The notes under the pieces are model-generated. The model was not told where the DNA came from, searched no databases, and was given only the letters and a program-made list of their open reading frames with translations. From NCBI GenBank assembly GCA_029054825.1, contig JAIDEM010000226.1:1-32099 (forward strand): a stretch of DNA of 32,099 nucleotides, given 5' to 3'. This DNA is from Prevotella sp. (GTDB lineage: Bacteria; Bacteroidota; Bacteroidia; Bacteroidales; Bacteroidaceae). Both the position numbers and the translations under genes were made by a program. Positions 1 to 7,203 of this stretch are shown here, one piece after another. How positions within the stretch are numbered: position 1 is the first letter of the stretch; each line of letters opens with the position of its first letter.

Positions 1-1
1 C

Positions 2-268
2 TATTATAGTGATATATTTATAACAGATTCATTTCATGGTTGTGTATTTGCAATATTGTTTCATAAAGATTTTTATATAATGGAAAATTCTATAGGTGGA
101 AATTCTCGTATAAAGTCATTGCTTGAAATATTGGGGTTGGAACACCGATTGGTTAATTCTGCAAAATCAAATAGCACGCAAATAATAAATTGGCATGATG
201 TAAATGAGAAACTTTCAAAATACAGATGTCAGTCTATGGAATATCTCAGAAAAATAATAGAAGGATGA
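2..268 (+). CDS. Polysaccharide pyruvyl transferase family protein, C-terminal fragment (5' end outside window)
   Basis: The reading frame is open from the window edge and ends at TGA 266-268. The first residues read YYSDIFITDSFHGC; the TDSFHG box is the hallmark of polysaccharide pyruvyl transferases (the CsaB/WcaK-like family), which transfer pyruvate from phosphoenolpyruvate to a sugar of a surface glycan, forming a ketal. Only about the last 88 residues are present, so the catalytic N-terminal half cannot be checked. A TTG codon at 56 could be mistaken for a start, but the family motif lies upstream of it in the same frame, so the gene continues to the left of the window. The stop overlaps the next start by the tetranucleotide ATGA (265-268), which implies translational coupling. 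The sugar acceptor is unknown. Confidence 0.8.
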   Translation, partial: YYSDIFITDSFHGCVFAILFHKDFYIMENSIGGNSRIKSLLEILGLEHRLVNSAKSNSTQIINWHDVNEKLSKYRCQSMEYLRKIIEG

Positions 269-1416
269 TTGAGATAACAGAAAAGAAAGATTGTTGCGGA
301 TGCTATGCTTGTATTCAGGTATGTCCAAGACATAGCATTACAATGAGTGTTGACGAAGAGGGTTTTGACTACCCTTCTGTTGATACAGGAACATGTATAA
401 ATTGCGGATTATGTAATAAAGTGTGTCCGCAAGGGACAACCTCTGTCACATCATTGCCTTTATTGTGTCTTGCGACAAAACACAATTCAAAAGATGTTCA
501 GTTAGAATCTTCTTCGGGTGGTGCATTTTCTCAAATGGCAGAACAGGTATTATTATCAGGTGGTGTCGTTTTTGGGGCGGCATTTGATAATGAATGGAAT
601 GTTGTTCATCGATTTGTGGAATCTGTAGATGAACTGTATAAATTAAGAATGAGTAAATATGTTCAGAGTCGAATTGGCAATGCGTATCGCGAGGCAGAGA
701 ACTTTTTAAAAACAGATAGAAATGTACTATTTGCAGGTACGCCTTGTCAGGTCAAAGGATTAAAATTGTTTTTAAGAAAAGAGTACAAAAATCTATTGAC
801 AGTAGATTTCGTTTGTCATGGCGTTCCAAGTCATTTAGCGTGGAAAACATATTTGAATGAGGTCGTGAATAAAGGGTCAAATGATTCTCTTGGCAGAAAA
901 ATACAGCGCATTCAGTTTAGAAATAAATGTTTTGGATGGGAGAAGTTCAGCTTTGTCCTTCGGTATAAGAAGGAAAATGCGGAAAAGGAAATAAGTGAAA
1001 CCTTGCTTGAAAATCCTTATTTAAGAGGGTTTATCCATGATTTGTATTTGCGTTATAGCTGCTATTATTGTAATAATAAGTCATTCAGGAGTGGAAGCGA
1101 TATAACGATGTGTGATTTTTGGGGCGTAAAAAGAACCTATCCAGATTTGTATGATTCAAAAGGATTATCCGGAGTGACAATAAATACGAAACATGGGGCA
1201 AAGTTTGTTGAGCAGTTATCTTGGAACAAGTCAGAAGTTAGTTATCAGAATTTATTGAAATATAATCCAAGTTTTGAACATTCGGTATCTCTACCTCCTT
1301 TTAGAGAGTATTTCTTTAAATGCACCCATTACATTCCTTTTAAGTATTCTGTCTTTATTGGGTTAACATACAATAAAGTTTTCAGAATATTAAAGAATTT
1401 TATTAGTGTCCGGTAA
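265..1416 (+). CDS. F420 hydrogenase/dehydrogenase beta-subunit-like iron-sulfur protein of a polysaccharide locus
   Basis: This 383-residue protein starts with two 4Fe-4S ferredoxin motifs of the form CxxCxxCxxxCP: C10, C13, C16, C20 and C44, C47, C50, C54. It continues with the coenzyme F420 hydrogenase/dehydrogenase beta-subunit N- and C-terminal domains, recognisable by FAGTPCQVKGLK and FVCHGVPSHLAW. Relatives of this kind are common in capsule and exopolysaccharide clusters beside pyruvyl transferases, where they are thought to be flavin/iron-sulfur oxidoreductases; the substrate is not established and F420 use is not implied. I chose ATG 265 over the upstream in-frame ATG 226 because it forms the ATGA overlap and puts the first cysteine motif at the usual distance from the N-terminus. 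The last residues and the stop codon fall in the left end of an insertion-like element (from about 1401), so the native C-terminus may have been replaced. Confidence 0.82.
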   Translation: MIEITEKKDCCGCYACIQVCPRHSITMSVDEEGFDYPSVDTGTCINCGLCNKVCPQGTTSVTSLPLLCLATKHNSKDVQLESSSGGAFSQMAEQVLLSGGVVFGAAFDNEWNVVHRFVESVDELYKLRMSKYVQSRIGNAYREAENFLKTDRNVLFAGTPCQVKGLKLFLRKEYKNLLTVDFVCHGVPSHLAWKTYLNEVVNKGSNDSLGRKIQRIQFRNKCFGWEKFSFVLRYKKENAEKEISETLLENPYLRGFIHDLYLRYSCYYCNNKSFRSGSDITMCDFWGVKRTYPDLYDSKGLSGVTINTKHGAKFVEQLSWNKSEVSYQNLLKYNPSFEHSVSLPPFREYFFKCTHYIPFKYSVFIGLTYNKVFRILKNFISVR

Positions 1417-1676
1417 AACTTTTGGATAAGGTTCCCATTTTTAAGTTTATCGGACAGCCGATGTCACCAATCTACAGGACCACTAAAACCATACTAAAAT
1501 GGCTTATATGACCGTTATATTGCATTTCAAGCGGATTTCACGGCTATTATGTTTAGTTCTATTGTAAAACAGAGGATGTTTTTGCCGGACAGCCGTTCTT
1601 ATTGGGAAGAAAGGGGCTTGTCCCCTATTAAAATCAACAGGAATAAGGTTTTAAGCATGTTTAGTGGACTATAATA
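1401..1676. mobile_element. Probable insertion-element relic or MITE with imperfect terminal inverted repeats
   Basis: This fills nearly all of the 305-base gap between two polysaccharide genes. The left end (1401-1419, TATTAGTGTCCGGTAAAAC) and the reverse complement of the right end (1658-1676, TATTATAGTCCACTAAACA) match at about 14 of 19 positions. An internal CGGACAGCCG occurs twice (1451-1460 and 1586-1595), and there is a small hairpin, AGGGG-cttgt-CCCCT, at 1612-1626. No transposase frame is present, so this is either a non-autonomous element or the fused ends of a decayed IS. I recall similar GTGTCCGG-type ends from Bacteroidales IS elements but cannot name the family with confidence. 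Confidence 0.45.
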
Positions 1677-1721
1677 AAAGTATTTCAGAAAAATAATACA
1701 ATATATAAAGAATAAGCAATA

Positions 1722-2840
1722 ATGATACGTCTCCTTTACGTCAATGGCGGGTTGATGAACCGTGGTGGAATAGAATCAATGATGATGAATTATTATCGTC
1801 ATTTTGACCGCAAAAGAGTACAGATAGATTTTGCCGTGCATGATGCTGGTGGTTTTGGTTATTATGATGAGGAAATAAGAAATTTGGGCGGACGTATCTT
1901 TGTATTGCCAAAGAAGAGCACGCATCCGTTTTCTTATATGCACCAATTGAAAGCTTTGTTGCGTACAGGTGAACATCGCATCGTTCATACGCATATGGAT
2001 GCGATGGGAACTTGGGTCTTAAAAGCTGCCAAGGAGTGTGGCATTCCCGTAAGGATAGCCCATAGTCATAATACGCAACACTTGACGTCCAACCCTTTGA
2101 AATTATATTTGCTCGAAAAAGCGCGGCAAAGTATAAACCGTTATGCAACGCATCGCATGGCATGCAGTGATGCTGCAGGCAAATGGCTTTTTGCTGACGC
2201 ACCATTTGAGATCGTTAGGAACGCTATAGATGTAGAGCAGTTTAATTTTGATGCAGAGTTAAGAACGAAGATCCGAAGAGAGTGGGAGATTGGTGATGAT
2301 GAGTTCGTAATTGGTCATGTGGGCCGTTTCGACCATCAAAAGAATCACCGCTTTCTTATAGATGTCTTTGCAGAAGTTGTAAAGCATGAGTCAAAATGCA
2401 AGCTAATGTTAATTGGAGGGGGCAAAATCACTCAAAATGATTGCAGAGAACAAGTTAAGCGGCTCGGTCTGGAGAACCGCGTGATATTCACAGGTGTAAG
2501 AGAAGATGCTTTCAAACTTTACAATGCTTTCGATTTATTTGCTCTGCCTTCACTTTTTGAAGGTTTAGGCATCGTATCTGTAGAGGCGCAAATGAATGGT
2601 TGCCACAATATTCTTTCTTCTACAATTCCAAAAGAGGTTAATATTTCTGGTGATGTTGAGTTTTTGCCCCTGCAAAAGGATGCTTGGACGAGAAGGATTA
2701 TTGAGTTATCGGAAACATGCCGGCAAAGACATAAAGCCGACTTTGATATCCATAATAGTGGATATGACATAACTCAAGAAGCACGGCTCTTACAGCAAAA
2801 ATACATAGAGTTATGGAACAACAACGTAAACGGGTGCTGA
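1722..2840 (+). CDS. Glycosyltransferase family 4 (GT-B fold), first of three
   Basis: The 372-residue protein has the two Rossmann halves of a GT4 retaining glycosyltransferase. The N-terminal acceptor half opens with a glycine-rich loop (GGLMNRGGIE, about residues 9-18). The C-terminal donor half contains HVGRFDHQKNH and the E(x7)E motif, EGLGIVSVE, at E280 and E288, which binds the nucleotide-sugar donor. It would act at the inner face of the cytoplasmic membrane, adding one sugar to a lipid-linked polysaccharide repeat unit; donor and acceptor cannot be read from sequence. ATG 1722 is the first start after the insertion-like element. I see no clear TAnnTTTG box before it, so read-through from upstream genes is likely. 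The 3' end overlaps the next glycosyltransferase by 28 bp. Confidence 0.88.
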   Translation: MIRLLYVNGGLMNRGGIESMMMNYYRHFDRKRVQIDFAVHDAGGFGYYDEEIRNLGGRIFVLPKKSTHPFSYMHQLKALLRTGEHRIVHTHMDAMGTWVLKAAKECGIPVRIAHSHNTQHLTSNPLKLYLLEKARQSINRYATHRMACSDAAGKWLFADAPFEIVRNAIDVEQFNFDAELRTKIRREWEIGDDEFVIGHVGRFDHQKNHRFLIDVFAEVVKHESKCKLMLIGGGKITQNDCREQVKRLGLENRVIFTGVREDAFKLYNAFDLFALPSLFEGLGIVSVEAQMNGCHNILSSTIPKEVNISGDVEFLPLQKDAWTRRIIELSETCRQRHKADFDIHNSGYDITQEARLLQQKYIELWNNNVNGC

Positions 2841-3913
2841 TAGTTACAAATCTGCCTACACCCTATAAAATAGACTTTTATAAGGAATTAGGCAAATACT
2901 GTGACCTCACTATTGTCATTGAGGCACGGCGATTGGCAACCCAAAAGTTCAATTGGAATGACGACAATATAGACACTTTCAAACTCATTTATTTAGACGA
3001 AGGCTTTCTAAACGAACGAAAAGTCAATTTCAAAATACTGCGCTACCTTAAACGAAGTTATGACTACATCATCATCGCCGCTTATTATATGCCCACAGAA
3101 CTTTTGGCTATATTCTTCCTTAAGACGCTGCGCATACCATATTGGTTTGAGAGTGATGGAGGTATGATAAATCGGGGAGAGAGCGAGTTGCACCGGCGGT
3201 TCAAGAACTTTGTTGTGTCTGGAGCAAAAGGCTACATCAGTCCCAGTGCCGGATCTGACGAATATCTGTCTTATTATAAAGCAAATCCATTCAAAATATA
3301 TCGTTACCCTTTTACATCGCTTTTGGCAAGAGATATTCTCCAAACTCCTTTGACAAAGCAGGAAAAGCATGTTTTGCGTGCTCAACTCAGTATAAAGGAA
3401 GGCAAAGTTGTATTGGCTGTAGGGCAATTTATTCCTCGCAAGGGGTTTGATATTCTGATGCAGGCTGCTGCAAGAATGGACAAGTCAATCGGTTTTTATA
3501 TAGTGGGTGGCATACCTACGGAGGAATACTTACAAATGCAGAAGTCATTAGACTTGGAAAATGTGCATTTCGAAGGTTTCAAGACCAAAGAACAATTGGC
3601 AGAGTATTTCAAGGCTGCTGACCTGTTTGTTTTGCCCACACGTGAAGACATTTGGGGGTTGGTCATCAACGAGGCAATGGCGTATGCCTTGCCTGTGATA
3701 ACAACAAAGAAATGTGTTGCAGGTATTGAACTTATTCAAGATAAGCATTGTCTTGTAGATGTAGAAGATGTGGACGGTTTGAGAGTGGCTATGGAGCGGA
3801 TTCTCAATAACGAAGATTTAGCCAAACGCCTTGCAGTAGAAAATCTGGAAAAGATAAGTGACTATACCATTGAAAGAATGGCTGAGGCTCATGTTAAAAT
3901 TCTTGGACTATGA
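2813..3913 (+). CDS. Glycosyltransferase family 4, second of three
   Basis: This 366-residue GT4 protein begins with the usual first strand (KRVLIVTNLPTPYKIDFY) and has the donor-domain signature LPTREDIWGLVINEAMA, in which D279 and E287 take the place of the E(x7)E pair; the acidic-x7-Glu variant is common in the family. The segment VLAVGQFIPRKGFDILMQA marks the start of the C-terminal Rossmann half. It probably adds one sugar during assembly of the same surface glycan as its neighbours. The start lies inside the preceding gene (28-bp overlap), and the stop shares ATGA with the next gene at 3910-3913, so these genes are very probably translated from one message. Confidence 0.88.
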   Translation: MEQQRKRVLIVTNLPTPYKIDFYKELGKYCDLTIVIEARRLATQKFNWNDDNIDTFKLIYLDEGFLNERKVNFKILRYLKRSYDYIIIAAYYMPTELLAIFFLKTLRIPYWFESDGGMINRGESELHRRFKNFVVSGAKGYISPSAGSDEYLSYYKANPFKIYRYPFTSLLARDILQTPLTKQEKHVLRAQLSIKEGKVVLAVGQFIPRKGFDILMQAAARMDKSIGFYIVGGIPTEEYLQMQKSLDLENVHFEGFKTKEQLAEYFKAADLFVLPTREDIWGLVINEAMAYALPVITTKKCVAGIELIQDKHCLVDVEDVDGLRVAMERILNNEDLAKRLAVENLEKISDYTIERMAEAHVKILGL

Positions 3914-4992
3914 ATAATATCACTTTCCTTGCTCAGTTTCCTCCTCCGATGCACGGACTGTCCAAAGCGGTGGAGACTCTTTATGGTTCGAACATAAATG
4001 AGAAATACGGTTTTTCAAAGATTGATATTGCCAATAACAAGGCAATAGTGAGAATTTTGTGGAAACTGTTTTTCACGAAAGCTGATATTGTGTATTTCAC
4101 CATTGCGCAGACTAAGGGTGGTAATTGGCGCGACCTGTTGTTTCTTAAAATCATAGCATTGCGACGGAAAAAATGTATCGTGCATTTGCACGGAGGATAC
4201 TACCGCATAATGTTGGATGAAAAGATGGGAAATATGCAACGTAGGTTGAATGTCAATGCAATGAAGGGAATTGATGCGGCTATTGTTCTCGGTAATTCTC
4301 TTCAGTGGATTTTCGAAGGGCTTATCCCAGAGGAACGTATCTTTACGGTGAAGAATTGTATTGATAATCAGTTCTGCATAAAGGATATTGATGCCAAAAT
4401 CAGAAATATTGCCGTTGCAGAGAAAATACATGTATTATACCTGAGTAACTTCATTGCTTCCAAGGGATATCCTGAATTATTGAAAGTTGCTGAGGAAATC
4501 TGTAATAGAGGACGGCAGGCTGATTTTGTCTTCCATTTTGCAGGGAGGTTTTTCGATGCAAGGGAAGAGAAGGCTTTTGATGATTTTGTTGCTAACCATC
4601 ATTTGGGTGAAACTGTTGTGTTCCATGGACCGGTGTATGGTGATGCCAAGGTTGAGTTGTTGGAACAATGTCATGTGTTCTCATTGTTGACAACATATCC
4701 GAACGAGGGGCAGCCGATAAGTATTCTGGAGGCTATGGGTAATGGTATGGCTGTTATCACAACAGACCATGCCGGCATTCCGGATATTGCCACTTCGGAT
4801 AATGGATGTGTGTGTCCTAAAGGTTCAATAGATATCAGAACTATTGCATACTACCTTGAAAAATGTTATGATGAGCGTGTATACCTGCAAGATATTGCAC
4901 GACGGAATCACACCGCTGTTATGACGGAATTCACGGAACAGGCTTATATTGAAAATATGGATAAAATCTTTGAGAAAGTATGCAAGAAGTAA
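3910..4992 (+). CDS. Glycosyltransferase family 4, third of three
   Basis: This 360-residue protein has an N-terminal FLAQFPPPMHGLSKAV loop (a P-x-x-G-x-S/G type acceptor-domain start) and the donor motif NEGQPISILEAMGNG, with E266 and E274 forming E(x7)E, followed by the usual GIPDIA. The layout matches retaining GT4 enzymes that use nucleotide sugars. It is the third consecutive GT4 gene, so the locus builds an oligosaccharide with at least three such linkages plus whatever the GT2 at 5537 adds. It starts at the ATGA overlap with the previous gene and overlaps the acetyltransferase gene by 13 bp. Sugar specificity is unknown. Confidence 0.87.
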   Translation: MNNITFLAQFPPPMHGLSKAVETLYGSNINEKYGFSKIDIANNKAIVRILWKLFFTKADIVYFTIAQTKGGNWRDLLFLKIIALRRKKCIVHLHGGYYRIMLDEKMGNMQRRLNVNAMKGIDAAIVLGNSLQWIFEGLIPEERIFTVKNCIDNQFCIKDIDAKIRNIAVAEKIHVLYLSNFIASKGYPELLKVAEEICNRGRQADFVFHFAGRFFDAREEKAFDDFVANHHLGETVVFHGPVYGDAKVELLEQCHVFSLLTTYPNEGQPISILEAMGNGMAVITTDHAGIPDIATSDNGCVCPKGSIDIRTIAYYLEKCYDERVYLQDIARRNHTAVMTEFTEQAYIENMDKIFEKVCKK

Positions 4993-5540
4993 GGCTTTCA
5001 CAGTTTGATGGGGCTGATTTCGACAAAGGAGCAGGATTTATCAAGGCAACATTGTGGTATTTTGTGAATGCATTGGTTGTCAGAGCATCATGGAATCCGT
5101 TTATGGGCATCAAGGTCGCTTTGCTGAAGGCTTTTGGTGCGCGGATAGGGAAGGGACTGGTTATCAAGAATAATGTCATAATAAAGTCGCCCTGGAATCT
5201 TACTGTAGGAGATTACTGCTGGCTTGGTGAAGGATGCTGGATAGATAATCTTGATAAGGTGACGATAGGCAGTAATGTCTGTATTTCGCAGGGAGCGTTG
5301 CTCTTGACAGGCAATCATGACTATACTAATCCATCTATGCCTTATCGTAATGCACCAATAGCAGTCGAGGATGGTGCTTGGATTGGTGCCAAAACCGTTG
5401 TTTGTCCAGGAGTGGCGGTACATAGGAATGCTATTCTTACTGTTGGTAGTGTAGCGACAAAGGATATGGCAGAAAACAGTATTTACCAGGGAAATCCTGC
5501 TATGAAGATTAGAGAACGGAGAATAGAAGAACAAAAATGA
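4980..5540 (+). CDS. WcaF-type acetyltransferase (left-handed beta-helix)
   Basis: The 186-residue protein belongs to the hexapeptide-repeat O-acetyltransferases related to colanic-acid WcaF. An N-terminal region of about 55 residues (LSQFDGADFDKGAG, then WYFVNALVVRASWNPF) precedes repeats of the (LIV)GxxxxI type from roughly residue 55 (ARIGKGLVIKNNVIIKS) to 170. The LLTGNHDY segment carries the His expected to act as catalytic base, and GAWIGAKTVVCPGV is a classic late turn of the helix. It should transfer acetyl from acetyl-CoA to a sugar hydroxyl of the polysaccharide under construction. The gene overlaps its neighbours at both ends (13 bp before, ATGA after), placing it in the middle of the glycosyltransferase operon. 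Confidence 0.87.
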   Translation: MQEVRLSQFDGADFDKGAGFIKATLWYFVNALVVRASWNPFMGIKVALLKAFGARIGKGLVIKNNVIIKSPWNLTVGDYCWLGEGCWIDNLDKVTIGSNVCISQGALLLTGNHDYTNPSMPYRNAPIAVEDGAWIGAKTVVCPGVAVHRNAILTVGSVATKDMAENSIYQGNPAMKIRERRIEEQK

Positions 5541-6304
5541 AAGTATCAATCATAACTTCATGCTATAACCGTAAGGAAACAATACGTGATGCCATTGAGA
5601 GCGTGTTGTCTCAGGATTATAGTGATATAGAATACATCATTGTTGACGGAGCATCAACGGACGGAACGCAGGACGTGATAGAGGGTATTATAAAGAACAG
5701 CCCTTCTCATATTGATGTCAGATATGTCTCTGAGTCGGACCATGGTATGTATGAGGCACTGAACAAAGGTATCCGCATGGCAACAGGAGATGTCATCGGC
5801 CTTGTACATTCTGATGATTTCCTTTATTCCCCTCACACTGTCTCGCATATCGTGGATAGGCTGAGGGAGACTCATGCCGATTTTCTTTATGGTGACGGAC
5901 TATTTGTCAATCCTGAGCAGACGGATAAGGTTGTGCGTAAATGGATTGGCGGCACATACAGGTTGTGGAAGGTGCGTCATGGATGGCTGCCGTTGCATCC
6001 TACATGCTATATACGCAAGGATGTGATGGAGAGACGTGGATTGTATAATGAATCATACAAGATAGCGGCAGACTCCGATTTGCTTTTCCGTTACCTGCTT
6101 GGCGGTGACATTACAGTGACTTATCTTCCTGAGTATATTGTACGGATGCGTATGGGTGGACTGAGCACCGACAGTGCACGGAGAAAGCAGATGTGGAAAG
6201 AAGATATACGCATGTATCACTCACACGGCATGAATGCTACCATCACGAAGATTGAGAAGATGCTGTGGAAAGTTCCGCAGTTTATAAGGGCAAAATGGAG
6301 GTGA
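5537..6304 (+). CDS. Glycosyltransferase family 2 (WcaE/WcaA-like)
   Basis: This is a 255-residue GT-A fold enzyme. It shows the start SIITSCYNRKETIRDAIESVLSQ, the nucleotide-binding VDGASTDGT (D37-T44), and an acidic pair in VHSDDF at D93-D94 that stands for the metal-binding DxD. A later GLYNESYKIAADSDL segment carries the usual catalytic Asp region. It probably inverts the anomeric configuration while adding one sugar in the cytoplasm. It is the last gene of the polysaccharide operon: it shares ATGA with the acetyltransferase gene and is followed by a GT/AC-type intergenic element and a 17-bp hairpin at 6523-6562. Base composition here is less AT-rich than in the pyruvyl transferase region. 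Confidence 0.88.
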   Translation: MKVSIITSCYNRKETIRDAIESVLSQDYSDIEYIIVDGASTDGTQDVIEGIIKNSPSHIDVRYVSESDHGMYEALNKGIRMATGDVIGLVHSDDFLYSPHTVSHIVDRLRETHADFLYGDGLFVNPEQTDKVVRKWIGGTYRLWKVRHGWLPLHPTCYIRKDVMERRGLYNESYKIAADSDLLFRYLLGGDITVTYLPEYIVRMRMGGLSTDSARRKQMWKEDIRMYHSHGMNATITKIEKMLWKVPQFIRAKWR

Positions 6305-6492
6305 GGCGGTAGGATTCGATGGTTATAGGTTTTGGGTTATAGGTATTTGGTTATGCTTCTGCAGACATTCCGTTGAATATTGCTGCAGTTCACGCAATAG
6401 CCAATCTGGTATACCAATAGCTATGTCATGGCTCCTGCTTGTTTTTGCCATGCTACACTGATAACTGATAGCCGATAACCTGCAACCGCCTC
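6303..6492 (+). repeat. GT/AC-armed intergenic element after the GT2 gene
   Basis: Starting at the GT2 stop codon, a GT-rich arm (GGTTATAGG, GGGTTATAGG, TTGGTTATG) is followed about 150 bases later by an AC-rich arm (GATAACTGATAGCCGATAACC). The outermost bases GAGGCGGT (6303-6310) and ACCGCCTC (6485-6492) are perfect reverse complements. The same arrangement recurs after other stop codons in this window, and no coding frame is convincing here. It may be a degenerate 3' UTR repeat; the function is unknown. Confidence 0.5.
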
Positions 6493-6522
6493 GCAGCACA
6501 ACCGTTTAACAGCATGCAACAA

Positions 6523-6562
6523 TCAGCCCTCACAAGCCTTTTTACAGGCTTGTGAGGGCTGA
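6523..6562. terminator. Strong 17-bp hairpin between convergent genes
   Basis: The arms 6523-6539 (TCAGCCCTCACAAGCCT) and 6546-6562 are perfect reverse complements around the 6-base loop TTTTAC. It sits between the end of the polysaccharide operon (+) and the end of the HIT gene (-), so a bidirectional terminator is the natural reading. There is no long T run after either arm. Confidence 0.65.
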
Positions 6563-6622
6563 ATTCGTATATAGGACTACCTCGATTATGCTATAGCAGA
6601 GGTAAGTTTCAGGTCTCTTCCC

Positions 6623-7048
6623 TTACAGATTCTTCTTGATGAGTTCAATCATGTCCTTGTATTCCTCGTCAGTAAGATAGACTTCTCCAGGGTTCATGCG
6701 GAAGAGGCCTGGATAGTCTGGACCTCCCACATATTTCGGAGCGAGGTGGAAATGCAGATGTGAGAGAGTATCGGAGAAAGCTCCGTAGTTTATCTTCTCA
6801 GGGTTGAATGCGCGCTGCATGGCACGTGTTGTCTGTGCTACATCTGCCATGAAGTCGTTGCGCTGCTGGTCGTTGAGCTCGTTGAGGTCATTGACATGTC
6901 CGTCGTATGCCACGAGGCAACGGCCGCGGTATGTCTGCTCCTTGAAGAGGAAAACGCGTGAAACACGGAGGTGGCAGATCTCAATCATGAGATTGTGCAG
7001 AGTCTCGTTGTTCTGACAATAGAGACAGTCTTTTGGATCTGAATACAT
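6623..7048 (-). CDS. HIT family (histidine triad) nucleotide-binding hydrolase
   Basis: This 141-residue protein carries the histidine triad HLHFHLAPK (H97, H99, H101), the active site of HIT hydrolases that cleave nucleoside phosphoramidates or dinucleoside polyphosphates. An N-terminal CLYCQN pair (C8, C11) resembles the zinc-binding cysteines of the Hint/GalT side of the superfamily. The length is normal for a single-domain HIT protein. It is the last gene of the minus-strand run that starts at parC. The 155 bases upstream hold a GT/AC element and no recognisable TAnnTTTG promoter, so it is probably transcribed from upstream. The physiological substrate is unknown. Confidence 0.88.
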   Translation of the reverse strand: MYSDPKDCLYCQNNETLHNLMIEICHLRVSRVFLFKEQTYRGRCLVAYDGHVNDLNELNDQQRNDFMADVAQTTRAMQRAFNPEKINYGAFSDTLSHLHFHLAPKYVGGPDYPGLFRMNPGEVYLTDEEYKDMIELIKKNL

Positions 7049-7073
7049 AGTTTAGTAGTTTATTGGTTAATTA

Positions 7074-7200
7074 ATTGCGGTTATACGGTTGTACGGTTAC
7101 ACGGTTATACGGTTGTGCGGTTATATGGTGGCGATAGCCGGAATAGAAGCTATAGCAGTAATAGATACTAAACGCCTAAACCTCCAAACGGCCAAATCAC
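7074..7200 (-). repeat. GT/AC-armed intergenic element after the ABC permease gene
   Basis: On the plus strand, GCGGTTATACGG, TTGTACGG, TTACACGG, TTATACGG and TTGTGCGG run as a degenerate repeat of about 8 bases (7078-7125). They are followed by GCTATAGCAGTAATAGA and then an AC-rich stretch (AACGCCTAAACC, CCAAACGGCC). Read in gene direction (minus), the GT-rich arm comes first, just after the permease stop, and the AC-rich arm second, as in the other elements of this type. Confidence 0.5.
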
Positions 7201-7203
7201 CAA

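Noticed and set aside
56..268. A complete 70-residue gene starting at TTG 56
   Set aside because: The TDSFHG motif upstream in the same frame shows it is the end of a longer gene cut by the window edge.
6303..6492. The GT-rich repeats as telomere-like or integron-type sites
   Set aside because: The repeat unit is degenerate, lies after stop codons of ordinary genes, and no recombinase or conserved core site is present.
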